A DNA stretch of 64,000 bases from Undibacterium sp. Jales W-56 (GTDB lineage: Bacteria; Pseudomonadota; Gammaproteobacteria; Burkholderiales; Burkholderiaceae_D), in contig NZ_JAJLQW010000002.1 in NCBI RefSeq assembly GCF_025548535.1, positions 310,001 through 374,000 on the forward strand, in the 5' to 3' direction. The position numbers and the translations under genes were made by a program. This document shows positions 39,138-51,051 of the stretch, piece after piece. Position 1 is the stretch's first letter. Each line of letters begins with the position of its first letter. The notes under the pieces are model-generated. The model was given only the letters and a program-made list of their open reading frames with translations, searched no databases and was not told the origin of the DNA.

Positions 39138-39884
39138 ATGACTGAACTGGTACGACTCTCGAAACGCATGTCTGAATTAGGCATCTGCTCTCGCCGCGAA
39201 GCCGACGAATGGATTGCCCGTGGCTGGGTCAGGGTAGACGGCAAAGTCGTGTCCGAACTGGGCAGCAAAGTTTTTCCTGAACAAAAAATTTCCGTAGAGC
39301 GCCAAGCCGCGGCAGAACAATCAAAGCGCGTCACGATCCTGATCAACAAGCCGGTCGGTTACGTCAGCGGTCAGGCCGAAGACGGCTACACGCCTGCAGT
39401 TGCCCTGATCAAGGCGGAAAACCGCTGGAGTGAATGCGCAGTTGATACCCAGTTCCACCCCACCCAACTGCGCAGCCTGGTGCCAGCCGGTCGCCTGGAT
39501 ATCGATTCCGTCGGCCTGTTGATATTGACGCAGGATGGTCGGGTCGCCAAGCATTTGATCGGTCAGGATACCGTCGTCGAAAAAGAATATCTGGTGCGCG
39601 TGGAATACACCAAATCCGGCGTCTTGCCTGATGCCGAGTTAAGACGGCTGAATTTTGGCCTGACGCTCGACGGCAAAAAGTTACTGCCAGCCAAAGTCAC
39701 CTGGCAAAATGAAGACCAGCTCAAATTCATTTTGCGCGAAGGTAAAAAACGCCAGATTCGCCGTATGTGCGAGATGGTGGGATTGAAAGTGCTGGGCTTA
39801 AAACGCGTTCGCATCGGCAAAGTCAGGCTGGGCAATCTGCCTGAAGGTCAGTGGCGTTATTTGCGGGACGATGAGCAGTTCTGA
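39138..39884 (+). CDS. rRNA pseudouridine synthase, RsuA/RluF type
   Basis: A 248-residue enzyme isomerising uridine in ribosomal RNA. An S4 RNA-binding domain (about 3-60, [19 protein letters not shown]) precedes the catalytic domain with [12 protein letters not shown] (catalytic Asp121) and the C-terminal [16 protein letters not shown] motif. The ATG at 39138 is preferred over an ATG 12 bases earlier by similarity to the family start. RluF-like features ([13 protein letters not shown]) suggest a 23S target, but RsuA/RluB/RluE/RluF cannot be fully separated by eye. It is 78 bases after glnD. Confidence 0.85.
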   Translation: MTELVRLSKRMSELGICSRREADEWIARGWVRVDGKVVSELGSKVFPEQKISVERQAAAEQSKRVTILINKPVGYVSGQAEDGYTPAVALIKAENRWSECAVDTQFHPTQLRSLVPAGRLDIDSVGLLILTQDGRVAKHLIGQDTVVEKEYLVRVEYTKSGVLPDAELRRLNFGLTLDGKKLLPAKVTWQNEDQLKFILREGKKRQIRRMCEMVGLKVLGLKRVRIGKVRLGNLPEGQWRYLRDDEQF

Positions 39885-39925
39885 TGTTTCTTGTGTACTG
39901 CAACATATATACTCCCCAACTATTT

Positions 39926-39967
39926 TAAAAAAACTGCCCCATCCCACGCTATTTTAGTGCGGCAGTT
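39926..39967 (-). terminator. Intrinsic terminator downstream of def
   Basis: Arms AACTGCC and GGCAGTT with extra pairing inside; on the minus strand the stem is followed by seven T. It is about 118 bases after the def stop. In the plus direction the stem is followed by five A and would not act for the pseudouridine synthase gene. Confidence 0.6.
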
Positions 39968-40084
39968 AAAAATACTCAGATGGAGTATGCGTTTTGAGAG
40001 CAGATTGCGCTGCAAGCTTGATCAGGCACTGCGACGCTATGGCAACAAGTCCAGGTAATTTTTGCAACCAGCTTTAATTCACAA

Positions 40085-40618
40085 TCAATCATCTTCGTCC
40101 GGATCCATTTCCGGGAAAAGCACTTCGGTAAAGCCGAATTGACTGAGATCCTTGATCCGCATCGGATACAAAATTCCATTCAGATGATCGCATTCATGCT
40201 GCACCACACGCGCATGAAAACCGTCGACGTCCCGACTAATCCGTTGACCAAACTGATCGAAACCTTCATAGCGCAACTGGCTCCAGCGCGGCACCAGACC
40301 GCGCATGCCAGGCACCGATAAGCAGCCTTCCCACGCATCATCGGTATCGCCGGACAGTGGCGTCAATACAGGATTGAGCAAGACTGTCTCCGGCACTTTG
40401 GGAGCATCGGGATAGCGCGGATTATCTTTGAAACCAAAAATCACGAGTTGCAGGTTGACGCCGATTTGCGGTGCCGCCAAGCCTGCGCCATTCGCCGCGA
40501 TCATCGTTTCAAACATGTCTTTCACCAGGATGTCGAGCTCTGCCGTATTGAATTGCTGCACCGGCTCTGCGACCCGCAGCAAGCGCGGGTCACCCATTTT
40601 TAAAATCGGATGAATCAT
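40085..40618 (-). CDS. def: Peptide deformylase
   Basis: A 177-residue metalloenzyme removing the formyl group from new proteins, the step before methionine aminopeptidase. All three motifs are present: [18 protein letters not shown] (metal Cys) and QHECDHLNG (metal His pair and catalytic Glu). It is monocistronic: galU upstream ends in a terminator, and another lies downstream. The usual def-fmt linkage is absent, so this may be one of two deformylase genes in the genome; that cannot be judged from this window. Confidence 0.96.
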   Translation of the reverse strand: MIHPILKMGDPRLLRVAEPVQQFNTAELDILVKDMFETMIAANGAGLAAPQIGVNLQLVIFGFKDNPRYPDAPKVPETVLLNPVLTPLSGDTDDAWEGCLSVPGMRGLVPRWSQLRYEGFDQFGQRISRDVDGFHARVVQHECDHLNGILYPMRIKDLSQFGFTEVLFPEMDPDEDD

Positions 40619-40679
40619 GTATTTACTCCCTTTATGGCGATCTGATTGTGGCTCTCAACACTATCTTACTGCAATCAAA

Positions 40680-40713
40680 CAAAAAGCCAAGCATGGCTAC
40701 CTCACGCTTGGCT
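40680..40713 (-). terminator. Intrinsic terminator after galU
   Basis: Perfect 8-bp arms AGCCAAGC and GCTTGGCT with a 13-base loop; on the minus strand followed by TTTTTG. It lies about 33 bases after the galU stop, ending the ligA-galU transcript before def. Confidence 0.85.
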
Positions 40714-40745
40714 TGACTAAAGCTGGGAGCTGCACCGGGAACGGC

Positions 40746-41627
40746 TTACATAGTTTTCAGCGAGCGCAAATAGTCGGCAAATTCAGCACCGGTTTCAGGA
40801 TGCTTCAATCCCAACGCCACGCTGGCTTTTAAGTAACCGAGTTTCGAGCCGCAATCGTAGCGCGTCGCCGCGGCACGATAGGCATACACAGGATAATCCT
40901 TCAACATCGCAGCGATGCCGTCAGTCAATTGAATCTCGCCACCGGAACCTTTACCCAGTTTTTCCAGATAACCGAATATACGCGCTGACAAAACATAACG
41001 TCCGACTACCGCCAGATTCGACGGTGCTACTTCCGGCAAAGGCTTTTCCACGATACCGTGCATTTTTTCTACACGGTCTTTATAAGGCGTACCGCTGACG
41101 ATGCCGTATTGACGGGTAAATTCGCGTGCTACATCCTGCACCGCAATCACGCTCCCGCCCTCCTCCTCGTACAATCGCGCCATTTGCGTCATCACTGATG
41201 GCTGACCTTCATCGGCGTCCATCAAATCGTCCGCCAGCAAGACCGCGAAAGGATCGTCGCCAATCACCGGGCGGGCGCACAACACGGCATGACCGAGCCC
41301 CAAGGCAGCTTGTTGACGGATATAGATGCAATTAATATTTTTGGGAATGACATTCCGTACCAGATCAAGTAAAGCCTGCTTGCCGGCCGCTTCCAGTTCG
41401 CTTTCGAGTTCATAGGCCTTATCGAAATGATCTTCGATCGCGCGCTTGTTGCGACCGGTGATGAACACCATTTCCGTGATGCCCGCCTCGACCGCTTCTT
41501 CGACTGCATATTGGATCAATGGCTTATCCACTATAGGTAACATTTCTTTTGGCTGCGCTTTGGTAGCCGGTAAGAACCGGCTACCTAAACCGGCAACAGG
41601 GAACACCGCTTTTTTAATTTTTCTCAT
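40746..41627 (-). CDS. galU: UTP-glucose-1-phosphate uridylyltransferase
   Basis: A 293-residue nucleotidyltransferase making UDP-glucose for surface polysaccharides and trehalose/galactose metabolism. [21 protein letters not shown] is the N-terminal nucleotide-binding motif; [15 protein letters not shown] and [11 protein letters not shown] follow. The ATG at 41627, 2 bases after the ligA stop, has AGGAA at seven bases; the frame continues to 41645 within ligA. It is the last gene of the ligA-galU unit and is followed by a terminator. Confidence 0.95.
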   Translation of the reverse strand: MRKIKKAVFPVAGLGSRFLPATKAQPKEMLPIVDKPLIQYAVEEAVEAGITEMVFITGRNKRAIEDHFDKAYELESELEAAGKQALLDLVRNVIPKNINCIYIRQQAALGLGHAVLCARPVIGDDPFAVLLADDLMDADEGQPSVMTQMARLYEEEGGSVIAVQDVAREFTRQYGIVSGTPYKDRVEKMHGIVEKPLPEVAPSNLAVVGRYVLSARIFGYLEKLGKGSGGEIQLTDGIAAMLKDYPVYAYRAAATRYDCGSKLGYLKASVALGLKHPETGAEFADYLRSLKTM

Positions 41628-41629
41628 TT

Positions 41630-43720
<2,091 letters not shown>

Positions 43721-43861
43721 TCACTAAGCTAAGCGATGTTGGCAAATTTAGTCTGCTCAGACGTCGCACGAATAAAAGGCAACAAACAGGTGAAGTCGAA
43801 GCAAGTGCGCAATCAAGACTAGGGTCTGCTAATCATTAATCAAGGATGCGATTGAATGATC

Positions 43862-44971
43862 CTAACTAAACAAGCGCTGAGCGCGAGTTGATCCTGCGGC
43901 GATATCGGCCTCTGCCATAGCGGCATAAAACTCATTGACCTGCCCGGCAATTTCATCCAATGCGACTTTGGAGATAGGCTGGTTGCCATCGTCAACCACC
44001 GTACCGCCAAGGCGTGTCGCCAGCGATTTGGCGCAAGCCGCCATCGCACCGAAACCATCGCGCAAAGGCGCAACGCAAGGGACGTCCAGCAACAAAGTCA
44101 AACGTCCAGTCACAGTCTCACTGACGCTGACATTGGTCGAGAGCGTGAATAAATTACCGCCGTCACCATCCGGCATAACCAGGCGACCGTCGGGCCGCAC
44201 ATCAAAGCCCTGTTTTTCCAACGCCGCCAATAAAGTGCTGACGCCCCACGGTGCGCCGTTACTCATCACATTCACACTCAATTGCGCATCGTGTTCGGAA
44301 ACGAACTGATGCAGTTCACGGGCATTCGACATGACGCGATTCATATCGGGGATATCGGGATGCGCATTTAATCTGTCGGCGATTTCACGCAATTTGGTCA
44401 CGAATTCGGAATATTCCAATTCATTCAATGGGCCGCCGCGACTCACCATTTGCACCCCGGCAAACAGGCTTGTGTAAATACCGCCATGGGCAATCACATC
44501 ACGTACGCCATCATGGCTCAGTCCGATGAAATGCACCGGCTTCTTACCGACGTATTTCAGTCCCTGGATTTCCATCAGCAGTTTTTCGCCGCGAACCGGC
44601 GCGTCAAATTCCAGCGGAATGATGCAATCGATTAAGTCATCGACGGGCAATTCTTTTTCAGCTACCTCAAACGAGGTAGCTGCAGAAACAGCGCTCGCCA
44701 TCGATGCCGACGCCTGCTGCCCGAAGTCAGAGTTATTATCGTCCGGAAAATCCGCATCCAGACTTGGCTCATGGCGTGGCGCATCATAGCCATCGTCGCC
44801 CAAGCGCGACTCTGCAAGGGCATCCGGATTCATGAGTACATCGTCATGGCCGCTGCCGAATGCCTGATCGACACTTTTCTTTGCTTTATATTCTTGCCAT
44901 TTATTGTATGCAACGATACCGGCCAAAAAAGCGCCGCCGGCTCCCATTAGAACAATTTGTAGATCTGTCAT
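43862..44971 (-). CDS. zipA: Cell-division protein ZipA-like
   Basis: A 369-residue protein with one N-terminal membrane segment (IVLMGAGGAFLAGIVAYNKW), a charged, flexible linker (about 35-110, Asp/Ala/Ser-rich) and a C-terminal domain (about 225-355) resembling the ZipA FtsZ-binding domain (NGAPWGVSTLLAALEKQGFD, GDGGNLFTLSTNVS). ZipA anchors FtsZ to the inner membrane. Its start overlaps the smc stop by four bases and ligA follows, the order zipA shows in many proteobacteria. Similarity outside the C-terminal domain is low, as usual for the family. Confidence 0.88.
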   Translation of the reverse strand: MTDLQIVLMGAGGAFLAGIVAYNKWQEYKAKKSVDQAFGSGHDDVLMNPDALAESRLGDDGYDAPRHEPSLDADFPDDNNSDFGQQASASMASAVSAATSFEVAEKELPVDDLIDCIIPLEFDAPVRGEKLLMEIQGLKYVGKKPVHFIGLSHDGVRDVIAHGGIYTSLFAGVQMVSRGGPLNELEYSEFVTKLREIADRLNAHPDIPDMNRVMSNARELHQFVSEHDAQLSVNVMSNGAPWGVSTLLAALEKQGFDVRPDGRLVMPDGDGGNLFTLSTNVSVSETVTGRLTLLLDVPCVAPLRDGFGAMAACAKSLATRLGGTVVDDGNQPISKVALDEIAGQVNEFYAAMAEADIAAGSTRAQRLFS

Positions 44972-47900
44972 GCTGCTTGCGCCTCAGATACGAAATGTGC
45001 TGCGGACTCCATGTCCACCGCAACGATACGAGAAACCCCCTGCTCTTGCATGGTGACGCCGATTAATTGCTGCGCCATTTCCATCGCAATTTTATTATGG
45101 GAGATGAACAAAAACTGTGTATTAGCGGACATACGTTTCACCATATTACAGAAACGTTCCGTGTTGGAATCATCAAGCGGTGCATCGACCTCGTCCAGCA
45201 GGCAGAACGGCGCCGGATTCAACTGGAACATCGAGAACACCAATGCCGTTGCGGTCAGTGCTTTTTCACCGCCGGACAACAGGTGGATCGTGGCGTTTTT
45301 CTTGCCTGGCGGCTGTGCCATCACCTGCACGCCGGAATCGAGAATTTCATCGCCGGTCATGATCAATTTCGCCTGACCGCCGCCAAATAAAATCGGGAAC
45401 AGTTCGGCGAAATGGTGATTCACCTTATTGAAAGTATCTTGCAGCAAATCACGTGTTTCTATATCGATCTTATGAATCGCGTCTTGCAAGGTGGTGATCG
45501 CCTCATTCAGATCGGCATATTGCGCATCCAGGAAAGTCTTACGCTCGGTTGCCTGCGTCAACTCATCCAGTGCCGCCATGTTCACTGCACCCAGGGCGGC
45601 AATCGCATTGGTCAATCGAGTAACTTCGCCTTGCAGATACGAGGGCTTCATATCGTCGTGCAATTTTTGTGCGAGTGCCTGTTCATCGACATCAAAATTA
45701 CGCAATTGCTCGGTGTATTGCTCCTGATTTAAACGGGCGGCCTGTTCCTTCAACTGCAATTCGACAATGCGATCACGTTGCGGTTGCAGGCTGCGCTCGA
45801 CTTGCATTTTATTTTCTTCGACCTGACGCAGTTTTTGTGTCAGTTGATCTAGTTCATGGCGCGCATCGGACAAGGCGCGTTCCTGGTCGCTACGCTTTTC
45901 CAACAAGGATTGCAAACCGGCCTGTGCGGTCTGGTCATCCATCTCTTCGAGCTCAAGACGGCCTTGCTGCATATTCGCGAATAACTGCGCCGATTGTTCC
46001 AATGCGGTGGCGATACTGCGGCGCAATTCTTCCATCTTGTTGCGATGGGATTTTTCGGCGAATGCAGCCTCCTGCGCGGCCAATTCCAGATCGCGCAGAC
46101 GCAGGCGCGCGTCGCTCAGATGCTGTTCTTTTTCCAGATAATTGGTCTGGCCTTGTTCGTGATTTTCTTGCAGCTCAGCGAGTTCGATATCAAGCATTTC
46201 AAACTTTTCTTCGGACTCGATGCGCGCTTGCTGCTGCTCACTTTCCTGCCCGGCAATTTCGGCCAGGTCGTTCATGATCTGGCTGCTGCGCTGATTGAAG
46301 CGCTCCTGCACTTCAGACAGCTTCATGAATTCGATTTGCAGGCTATGCACCGCTTGCGTCAGGCTGCTGACCCGCTGGCGTAATTCCTGCAAATTTTGCG
46401 ATGCCTGGGTATAGGCCGATTCGGCACGTACTGCGCGGGTCTTGGCTTCGTCTGCCAGCAATTGCTGGGCACGGGCTTGCTTCGTAATGTTGTCGATCTC
46501 TTGCTGGCGCGCGAGTACGCCATCCTGCTCGGAATCCGCAGCATAAAAGCGTACGCTGGTTTTGCTGATGACATGACCCTGCTTCGTGATGAAGCAGGCA
46601 CCGGCGGGCAATTTATCGCGGTTCTGGAATGCATTGACGACGTCGTCAGCCGCATACACTTGATGCAACCAATCCTGCATCAGACTGCGCACGCCGGCGT
46701 CGTTCAATTGCAGCAGCGCGAATAAGGGCTCCAGCCCCGGTACAGCGTCCGCTGTCGACGCAATCACCTGCGGCGAATACAAGGCAAGCTTGGCTGGCGG
46801 CGCGTCGTTGAAGAATGCTTTCGCCCAATCGAGATTCGACATTTCCAAGGCCGAAGTGCGTTCGCGCAATACGGCTTCCAGTGCGGTTTCCCAGCCGGCT
46901 TGTATATGGAGTTTTTGCCAGAGTTTGGGCAAACTGCCGAGTTCATGTTTTTCCAGCCAAGGTTGCACTTTGCCCTGGCTCTGGACTTTTTCCTGGAGTT
47001 GTTTCAATGCCTGCAGGCGCGCATCCAGTTGCGCCGACGCTGCGGTATCGTGATTCACTTGCTGCTGCGCGGCGCGGCGCTCTTCTTCCAGTAAAGGCAG
47101 GCGCTCTTGCGCCTCTTCCAATTGCATCGAGGCTTCTTCAAGAAGCTGCTTTTTCTCTTCAAGTTGCAGCGAAAGATTCTCAAGATGTGCATTATCCGGC
47201 ATGGCCAGACCCTGCTTTTCCTGCTGCAGACGTTCTTTGCGGGTTGCCAGCGTATTCAGGATATTGGCAGCATTGCGCTGATGCGCTGATTCGAGTTCGA
47301 TCTGCTGTTGCAACTGCATGATCTTGGCACGCGACTCGGTGGTTTTGAGTTGCGCTTCACGCCAGACCTGCTCTAATGCGGGGATTTTGTCGTTCTGCTG
47401 CTGCGCGATTTCTTGCGCTTGCTCTGAGCGTTCATTGAGCTCCTCAACATGGATTTCGGCTTCGGCCAGATCATCCTGGAATTGTTGCCCCTGACGCTGC
47501 CATTGGTCACGCTGCGCGGTCAAAGAATTGAGCTGGCTTTGCAAACGGCTACGCGACTCAATCACAAACTTGATTTGCGCTTCCAGGCTACCGATTTCCG
47601 CATTGGTTTGATACAGATGTCCTTGCGCCTGATGCATCTTGTCGCCAACCGCGTAATGGGCCTGGCGCATTTGTTCCAGCTCCAATTCCACATGACGCAG
47701 CTTGGCGGTTTGTTCTTCCAGATCGAGCTGAGTTTTTTCTATTTCGGCAAAATGGCGCGCCTGCTCATTCGCGGCTTCATTTTTGCGTAACAACCACAGC
47801 AGTTTTTGTTTTTCTTCCTGATCGCCTTGCAACTCATTATATTTATTCGCGACAATCGCCTGCGCTTCGAGTTTTTCCAGATTGGCATTCAGTTCGCGCA

Positions 47901-48492
47901 AGATATCTTCTACGCGAACCAGATTTTCATGGGTATCGTGAATCCGGTTTTCGGTTTCGCGGCGGCGCTCTTTGTAGCGCGACACACCCGCAGCCTCTTC
48001 GAGGAAAATCCGCAATTCTTCCGGCCGCGCTTCGATAATCCGTGAAATCATGCCCTGGCCGATAATCGCGTAAGCGCGAGGGCCGAGGCCGGTGCCCATG
48101 AAAATATCCTGGATATCGCGGCGGCGTACCGGCTGACCGTTGATGTAATAGGTGGAAGTGCCGTCGCGCGTCAGGGTCCGCTTGACTGCGATCTCGGTAT
48201 ATTGGCTCCACTGACCGGCGGCTTTCCCCAGGCTATTGTCGAATACCAGCTCAACCGAGGAGCGCCCCGCGGGTTTGCGATGCGTAGAGCCGTTAAAAAT
48301 AACGTCCTGCATCGATTCGCCACGCAGTTCCGAGGCCTTGGATTCACCCAAAACCCAGCGCACCGCATCAATAATGTTGGATTTTCCGCAACCGTTGGGG
48401 CCGACCACCCCCACCAGTTGCCCTGGAACCTGAAAGTTAGTCGGATCAACAAAAGATTTGAATCCCGACAATTTAATGGAAGTTAAACGCAC
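44968..48492 (-). CDS. smc: Chromosome segregation protein SMC
   Basis: A 1174-residue SMC ATPase that compacts and aligns chromosomes. Walker A (GPNGCGKSN, 31-39) is N-terminal; two long coiled coils flank a hinge near residues 510-640; the C-terminal head has the signature LLSGGEKALTATALVF, Walker B FCLLDEVDAPLDD and the D-loop. The frame begins with GTG at 48492 (the next codons give the family start RLTSIKLSGFKSF), with no strong ribosome-binding site. It overlaps zipA by four bases. scpA and scpB are not nearby. Confidence 0.97.
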   Translation of the reverse strand: MRLTSIKLSGFKSFVDPTNFQVPGQLVGVVGPNGCGKSNIIDAVRWVLGESKASELRGESMQDVIFNGSTHRKPAGRSSVELVFDNSLGKAAGQWSQYTEIAVKRTLTRDGTSTYYINGQPVRRRDIQDIFMGTGLGPRAYAIIGQGMISRIIEARPEELRIFLEEAAGVSRYKERRRETENRIHDTHENLVRVEDILRELNANLEKLEAQAIVANKYNELQGDQEEKQKLLWLLRKNEAANEQARHFAEIEKTQLDLEEQTAKLRHVELELEQMRQAHYAVGDKMHQAQGHLYQTNAEIGSLEAQIKFVIESRSRLQSQLNSLTAQRDQWQRQGQQFQDDLAEAEIHVEELNERSEQAQEIAQQQNDKIPALEQVWREAQLKTTESRAKIMQLQQQIELESAHQRNAANILNTLATRKERLQQEKQGLAMPDNAHLENLSLQLEEKKQLLEEASMQLEEAQERLPLLEEERRAAQQQVNHDTAASAQLDARLQALKQLQEKVQSQGKVQPWLEKHELGSLPKLWQKLHIQAGWETALEAVLRERTSALEMSNLDWAKAFFNDAPPAKLALYSPQVIASTADAVPGLEPLFALLQLNDAGVRSLMQDWLHQVYAADDVVNAFQNRDKLPAGACFITKQGHVISKTSVRFYAADSEQDGVLARQQEIDNITKQARAQQLLADEAKTRAVRAESAYTQASQNLQELRQRVSSLTQAVHSLQIEFMKLSEVQERFNQRSSQIMNDLAEIAGQESEQQQARIESEEKFEMLDIELAELQENHEQGQTNYLEKEQHLSDARLRLRDLELAAQEAAFAEKSHRNKMEELRRSIATALEQSAQLFANMQQGRLELEEMDDQTAQAGLQSLLEKRSDQERALSDARHELDQLTQKLRQVEENKMQVERSLQPQRDRIVELQLKEQAARLNQEQYTEQLRNFDVDEQALAQKLHDDMKPSYLQGEVTRLTNAIAALGAVNMAALDELTQATERKTFLDAQYADLNEAITTLQDAIHKIDIETRDLLQDTFNKVNHHFAELFPILFGGGQAKLIMTGDEILDSGVQVMAQPPGKKNATIHLLSGGEKALTATALVFSMFQLNPAPFCLLDEVDAPLDDSNTERFCNMVKRMSANTQFLFISHNKIAMEMAQQLIGVTMQEQGVSRIVAVDMESAAHFVSEAQAA

Positions 48493-48820
48493 GTTATAAA
48501 ATTTTGTTATCTTTTATGTTCAAATTCCGCCTCAAGAAACGACCAAACCATGACAAAGTCGTCTGCATTTCTATAAGCACCCGGTCCTAACTGTTCATCA
48601 TAACATTTTGAAGGCGTCGAAATCCGTTTTTGCTGCCGCATTCCATGACTGTTACTGTGCCGCAAGGCTGCGCTGAGCGCTATAATACGTGGCTTAGATA
48701 GATGGCTTTAATGTGCGACTTTAATGCATTCCTGAGTTGCATCCCAGTTCGCATTCGCTTTACATGATGCTATGAGCCGCATTCTTCAACCGCAGTTCCA
48801 CAATTAATCGTGAATTTCCA
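48493..48820. other. Divergent intergenic region between smc and dapC
   Basis: About 328 bases without a gene. It holds a perfect TATAAT on the plus strand at 48681-48686 as a candidate for dapC. No repeat or hairpin with a T-run was found, and the smc promoter on the other strand could not be pinned down. Confidence 0.5.
48681..48686 (+). promoter_or_regulatory. Candidate -10 element for the dap operon
   Basis: TATAAT on the plus strand about 135 bases before dapC. The expected -35 position reads TGCCGC, a poor match, so only the -10 is supported. Confidence 0.35.
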
Positions 48821-50059
48821 GTGAATCCTTTCCTGCAAAAACTTCAGCCCTACCCGTTTGAAAAGTTAAAACGCCTGTTTGCGGATATCAAGCCTAATCC
48901 CGCTTACAAGGCAATCAGCCTGGGTATCGGCGAACCTAAGCATCCGACACCGGCGTTTATCCGTCAGGCAGTCACAGATCACCTGGATGGTCTGAGTGCC
49001 TATCCGTCCACTGCGGGTTCGGATGCATTGCGACTCTCGATTGCGCACTGGCTGGCACGTCGCTATGACATACCTGCCTTGGATCCGGCGAGCCAGATTT
49101 TGCCAGTGAACGGTTCGCGCGAAGCCCTGTTCGCCCTGGCGCAGACCGTCATCGACCCTGGCGCCAGCCAGCACGGCCAAGCTATCGTCCTGTGTCCGAA
49201 TCCGTTTTACCAGATTTATGAAGGCGCCGCCTATCTGGCCGGTGCAGAACCTTATTTTGCGAATGCCGATCCGGCACGCAATTTCGCTCCCGATTACAAA
49301 AACATTCCCGACCAGATCTGGCAACGCGTCCAACTGCTGTACATCTGTTCGCCAGGCAATCCGACCGGTGCCGTGCTGACGCTGGACGACTGGAAAGAAT
49401 TATTTGATCTGTCCGACAAATACGGCTTTGTGATTGCGGCAGATGAATGCTATTCCGAAATCTACTTCAAGCCGGAAGCGCCGCTAGGCAGCCTGCAAGC
49501 CGCCCGCGCCTTTGACCGCAACGATTATCGCCGCCTGATCACATTATCGAGCCTGTCGAAACGCTCGAATGTGCCGGGCATGCGCTCCGGCTTTGTCGCG
49601 GGCGATGCCGAGATCATTAAAAACTTCCTGCTGTACCGTACTTATCACGGTAGCGCCATGAGCCCGAGCATCCAGTCAGCGTCTATCCTGGCCTGGAATG
49701 ACGAAGTCCATGTGCAGGAAAATCGTGAGCAATACCGTCAAAAATTTGCGCAAGTCACGCCGCTTTTACAAGAGGTCCTGGATGTGAATTTGCCCGATGC
49801 CGCCTTTTACCTATGGGCTAAGGTCGATAAATTAATTGCAATTTCCGACACCGACTTCGCCAAGCGCCTTTACCAAGAATATAATGTGACAGTCTTGCCT
49901 GGCAGCTATCTGGCACGCGCTGCCCATGGCATCAATCCGGGGCAAAACCGTATCCGCATGGCACTGGTTGCCGAAGTCGAAGAATGCATGGAAGCGGCGC
50001 AACGCATCGTCGCCTTCACCAGGAAACTCGCCGCTGAATCGTCACTGACGCAATCATGA
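48821..50059 (+). CDS. dapC: Succinyldiaminopimelate transaminase
   Basis: A 412-residue class I/II aminotransferase of the succinylase branch of lysine/diaminopimelate synthesis, forming N-succinyl-LL-diaminopimelate. It starts with GTG at 48821. Visible motifs include SLGIGEPKHPTP near the N-terminus, SPGNPTGAVL, ADECYSEIYF, and the PLP lysine in LSSLSKRSNVPGMRSGF (Lys247). It precedes dapD by 75 bases; with dapD and dapE it supplies three consecutive or near-consecutive steps. Function is assigned from family resemblance plus this context. Confidence 0.93.
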   Translation: MNPFLQKLQPYPFEKLKRLFADIKPNPAYKAISLGIGEPKHPTPAFIRQAVTDHLDGLSAYPSTAGSDALRLSIAHWLARRYDIPALDPASQILPVNGSREALFALAQTVIDPGASQHGQAIVLCPNPFYQIYEGAAYLAGAEPYFANADPARNFAPDYKNIPDQIWQRVQLLYICSPGNPTGAVLTLDDWKELFDLSDKYGFVIAADECYSEIYFKPEAPLGSLQAARAFDRNDYRRLITLSSLSKRSNVPGMRSGFVAGDAEIIKNFLLYRTYHGSAMSPSIQSASILAWNDEVHVQENREQYRQKFAQVTPLLQEVLDVNLPDAAFYLWAKVDKLIAISDTDFAKRLYQEYNVTVLPGSYLARAAHGINPGQNRIRMALVAEVEECMEAAQRIVAFTRKLAAESSLTQS

Positions 50060-50134
50060 CAGTCGCGAATATAAAGCGTAAAGCGGGCAGCACATCATTC
50101 ACTTAACCATTTTCTTCAAACCGACTGAACTAAC

Positions 50135-50965
50135 ATGAGCCAACAATTACAGCAAATCATCGATCAAGCCTGGGAAGACCGCGCCAGCTTTTCACCCAAG
50201 TCGGCCCCTGCCGAATTGCGCGACGCCGTTGCCCATGTATTGGCGCAACTCGATTCCGGCGCCCTGCGCGTGGCAGAAAAAATCAGCGTGGGTAACTGGC
50301 AAGTCAATCAATGGATTAAAAAAGCGGTCTTGCTGTCTTTCCGCCTGGAAGACAATATCGTGATGCCGTCCGGCGATCACATGCAGTTTTACGACAAAGT
50401 ACCGACTAAATTTGCCAATTACACGCAAGATGATTTCGTCAAAGGCGGCTTCCGCGTGGTACCGCCGGCAGTGGCGCGGCGCGGCAGCTTCATCGCCAAA
50501 AACGTGGTCCTGATGCCCTCGTATGTCAATATCGGCGCGTATGTTGACGAAGGCGCGATGGTCGACACCTGGGCAACCGTGGGTTCCTGCGCCCAGATCG
50601 GCAAGAACGTGCATCTGTCCGGCGGCGTTGGTATCGGCGGCGTTCTGGAACCGATGCAAGCGAATCCGACCATCATTGAAGACAACTGCTTCATCGGTGC
50701 CCGCTCTGAAGTCGTCGAAGGCGTGATCGTTGAAGAAAACTCCGTAATCTCCATGGGCGTGTATATCGGCCAATCGACCAAAATCTACGATCGCGCCACA
50801 GGTGAAGTCACCTATGGTCGCATTCCTGCCGGTTCTGTTGTAGTCTCTGGCAATCTGCCTTCTGCGGATGGCAAATATAGCCTGTATTGCGCAGTGATCG
50901 TGAAGCGTGTCGACGCGCAGACACGCTCAAAAACCAGCATCAACGAATTACTGCGCGGCGCTTAA
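50135..50965 (+). CDS. dapD: Tetrahydrodipicolinate N-succinyltransferase
   Basis: A 276-residue trimeric hexapeptide-repeat enzyme using succinyl-CoA to open tetrahydrodipicolinate, the step before DapC. The N-terminal helical domain ([16 protein letters not shown]) is followed by the left-handed beta helix (about 100-230; [20 protein letters not shown] and [12 protein letters not shown]). The length matches the family. It lies between dapC and the pilU-like gene, which starts 87 bases after its stop. Confidence 0.97.
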   Translation: MSQQLQQIIDQAWEDRASFSPKSAPAELRDAVAHVLAQLDSGALRVAEKISVGNWQVNQWIKKAVLLSFRLEDNIVMPSGDHMQFYDKVPTKFANYTQDDFVKGGFRVVPPAVARRGSFIAKNVVLMPSYVNIGAYVDEGAMVDTWATVGSCAQIGKNVHLSGGVGIGGVLEPMQANPTIIEDNCFIGARSEVVEGVIVEENSVISMGVYIGQSTKIYDRATGEVTYGRIPAGSVVVSGNLPSADGKYSLYCAVIVKRVDAQTRSKTSINELLRGA

Positions 50966-51051
50966 ACTGTGGCTTCGGTGCGGGGTATCGTATTCCCTGC
51001 ATCCTAGTTTTATTTTGAATGATCATTTTCGTTTTTGAATAGGGGCATACC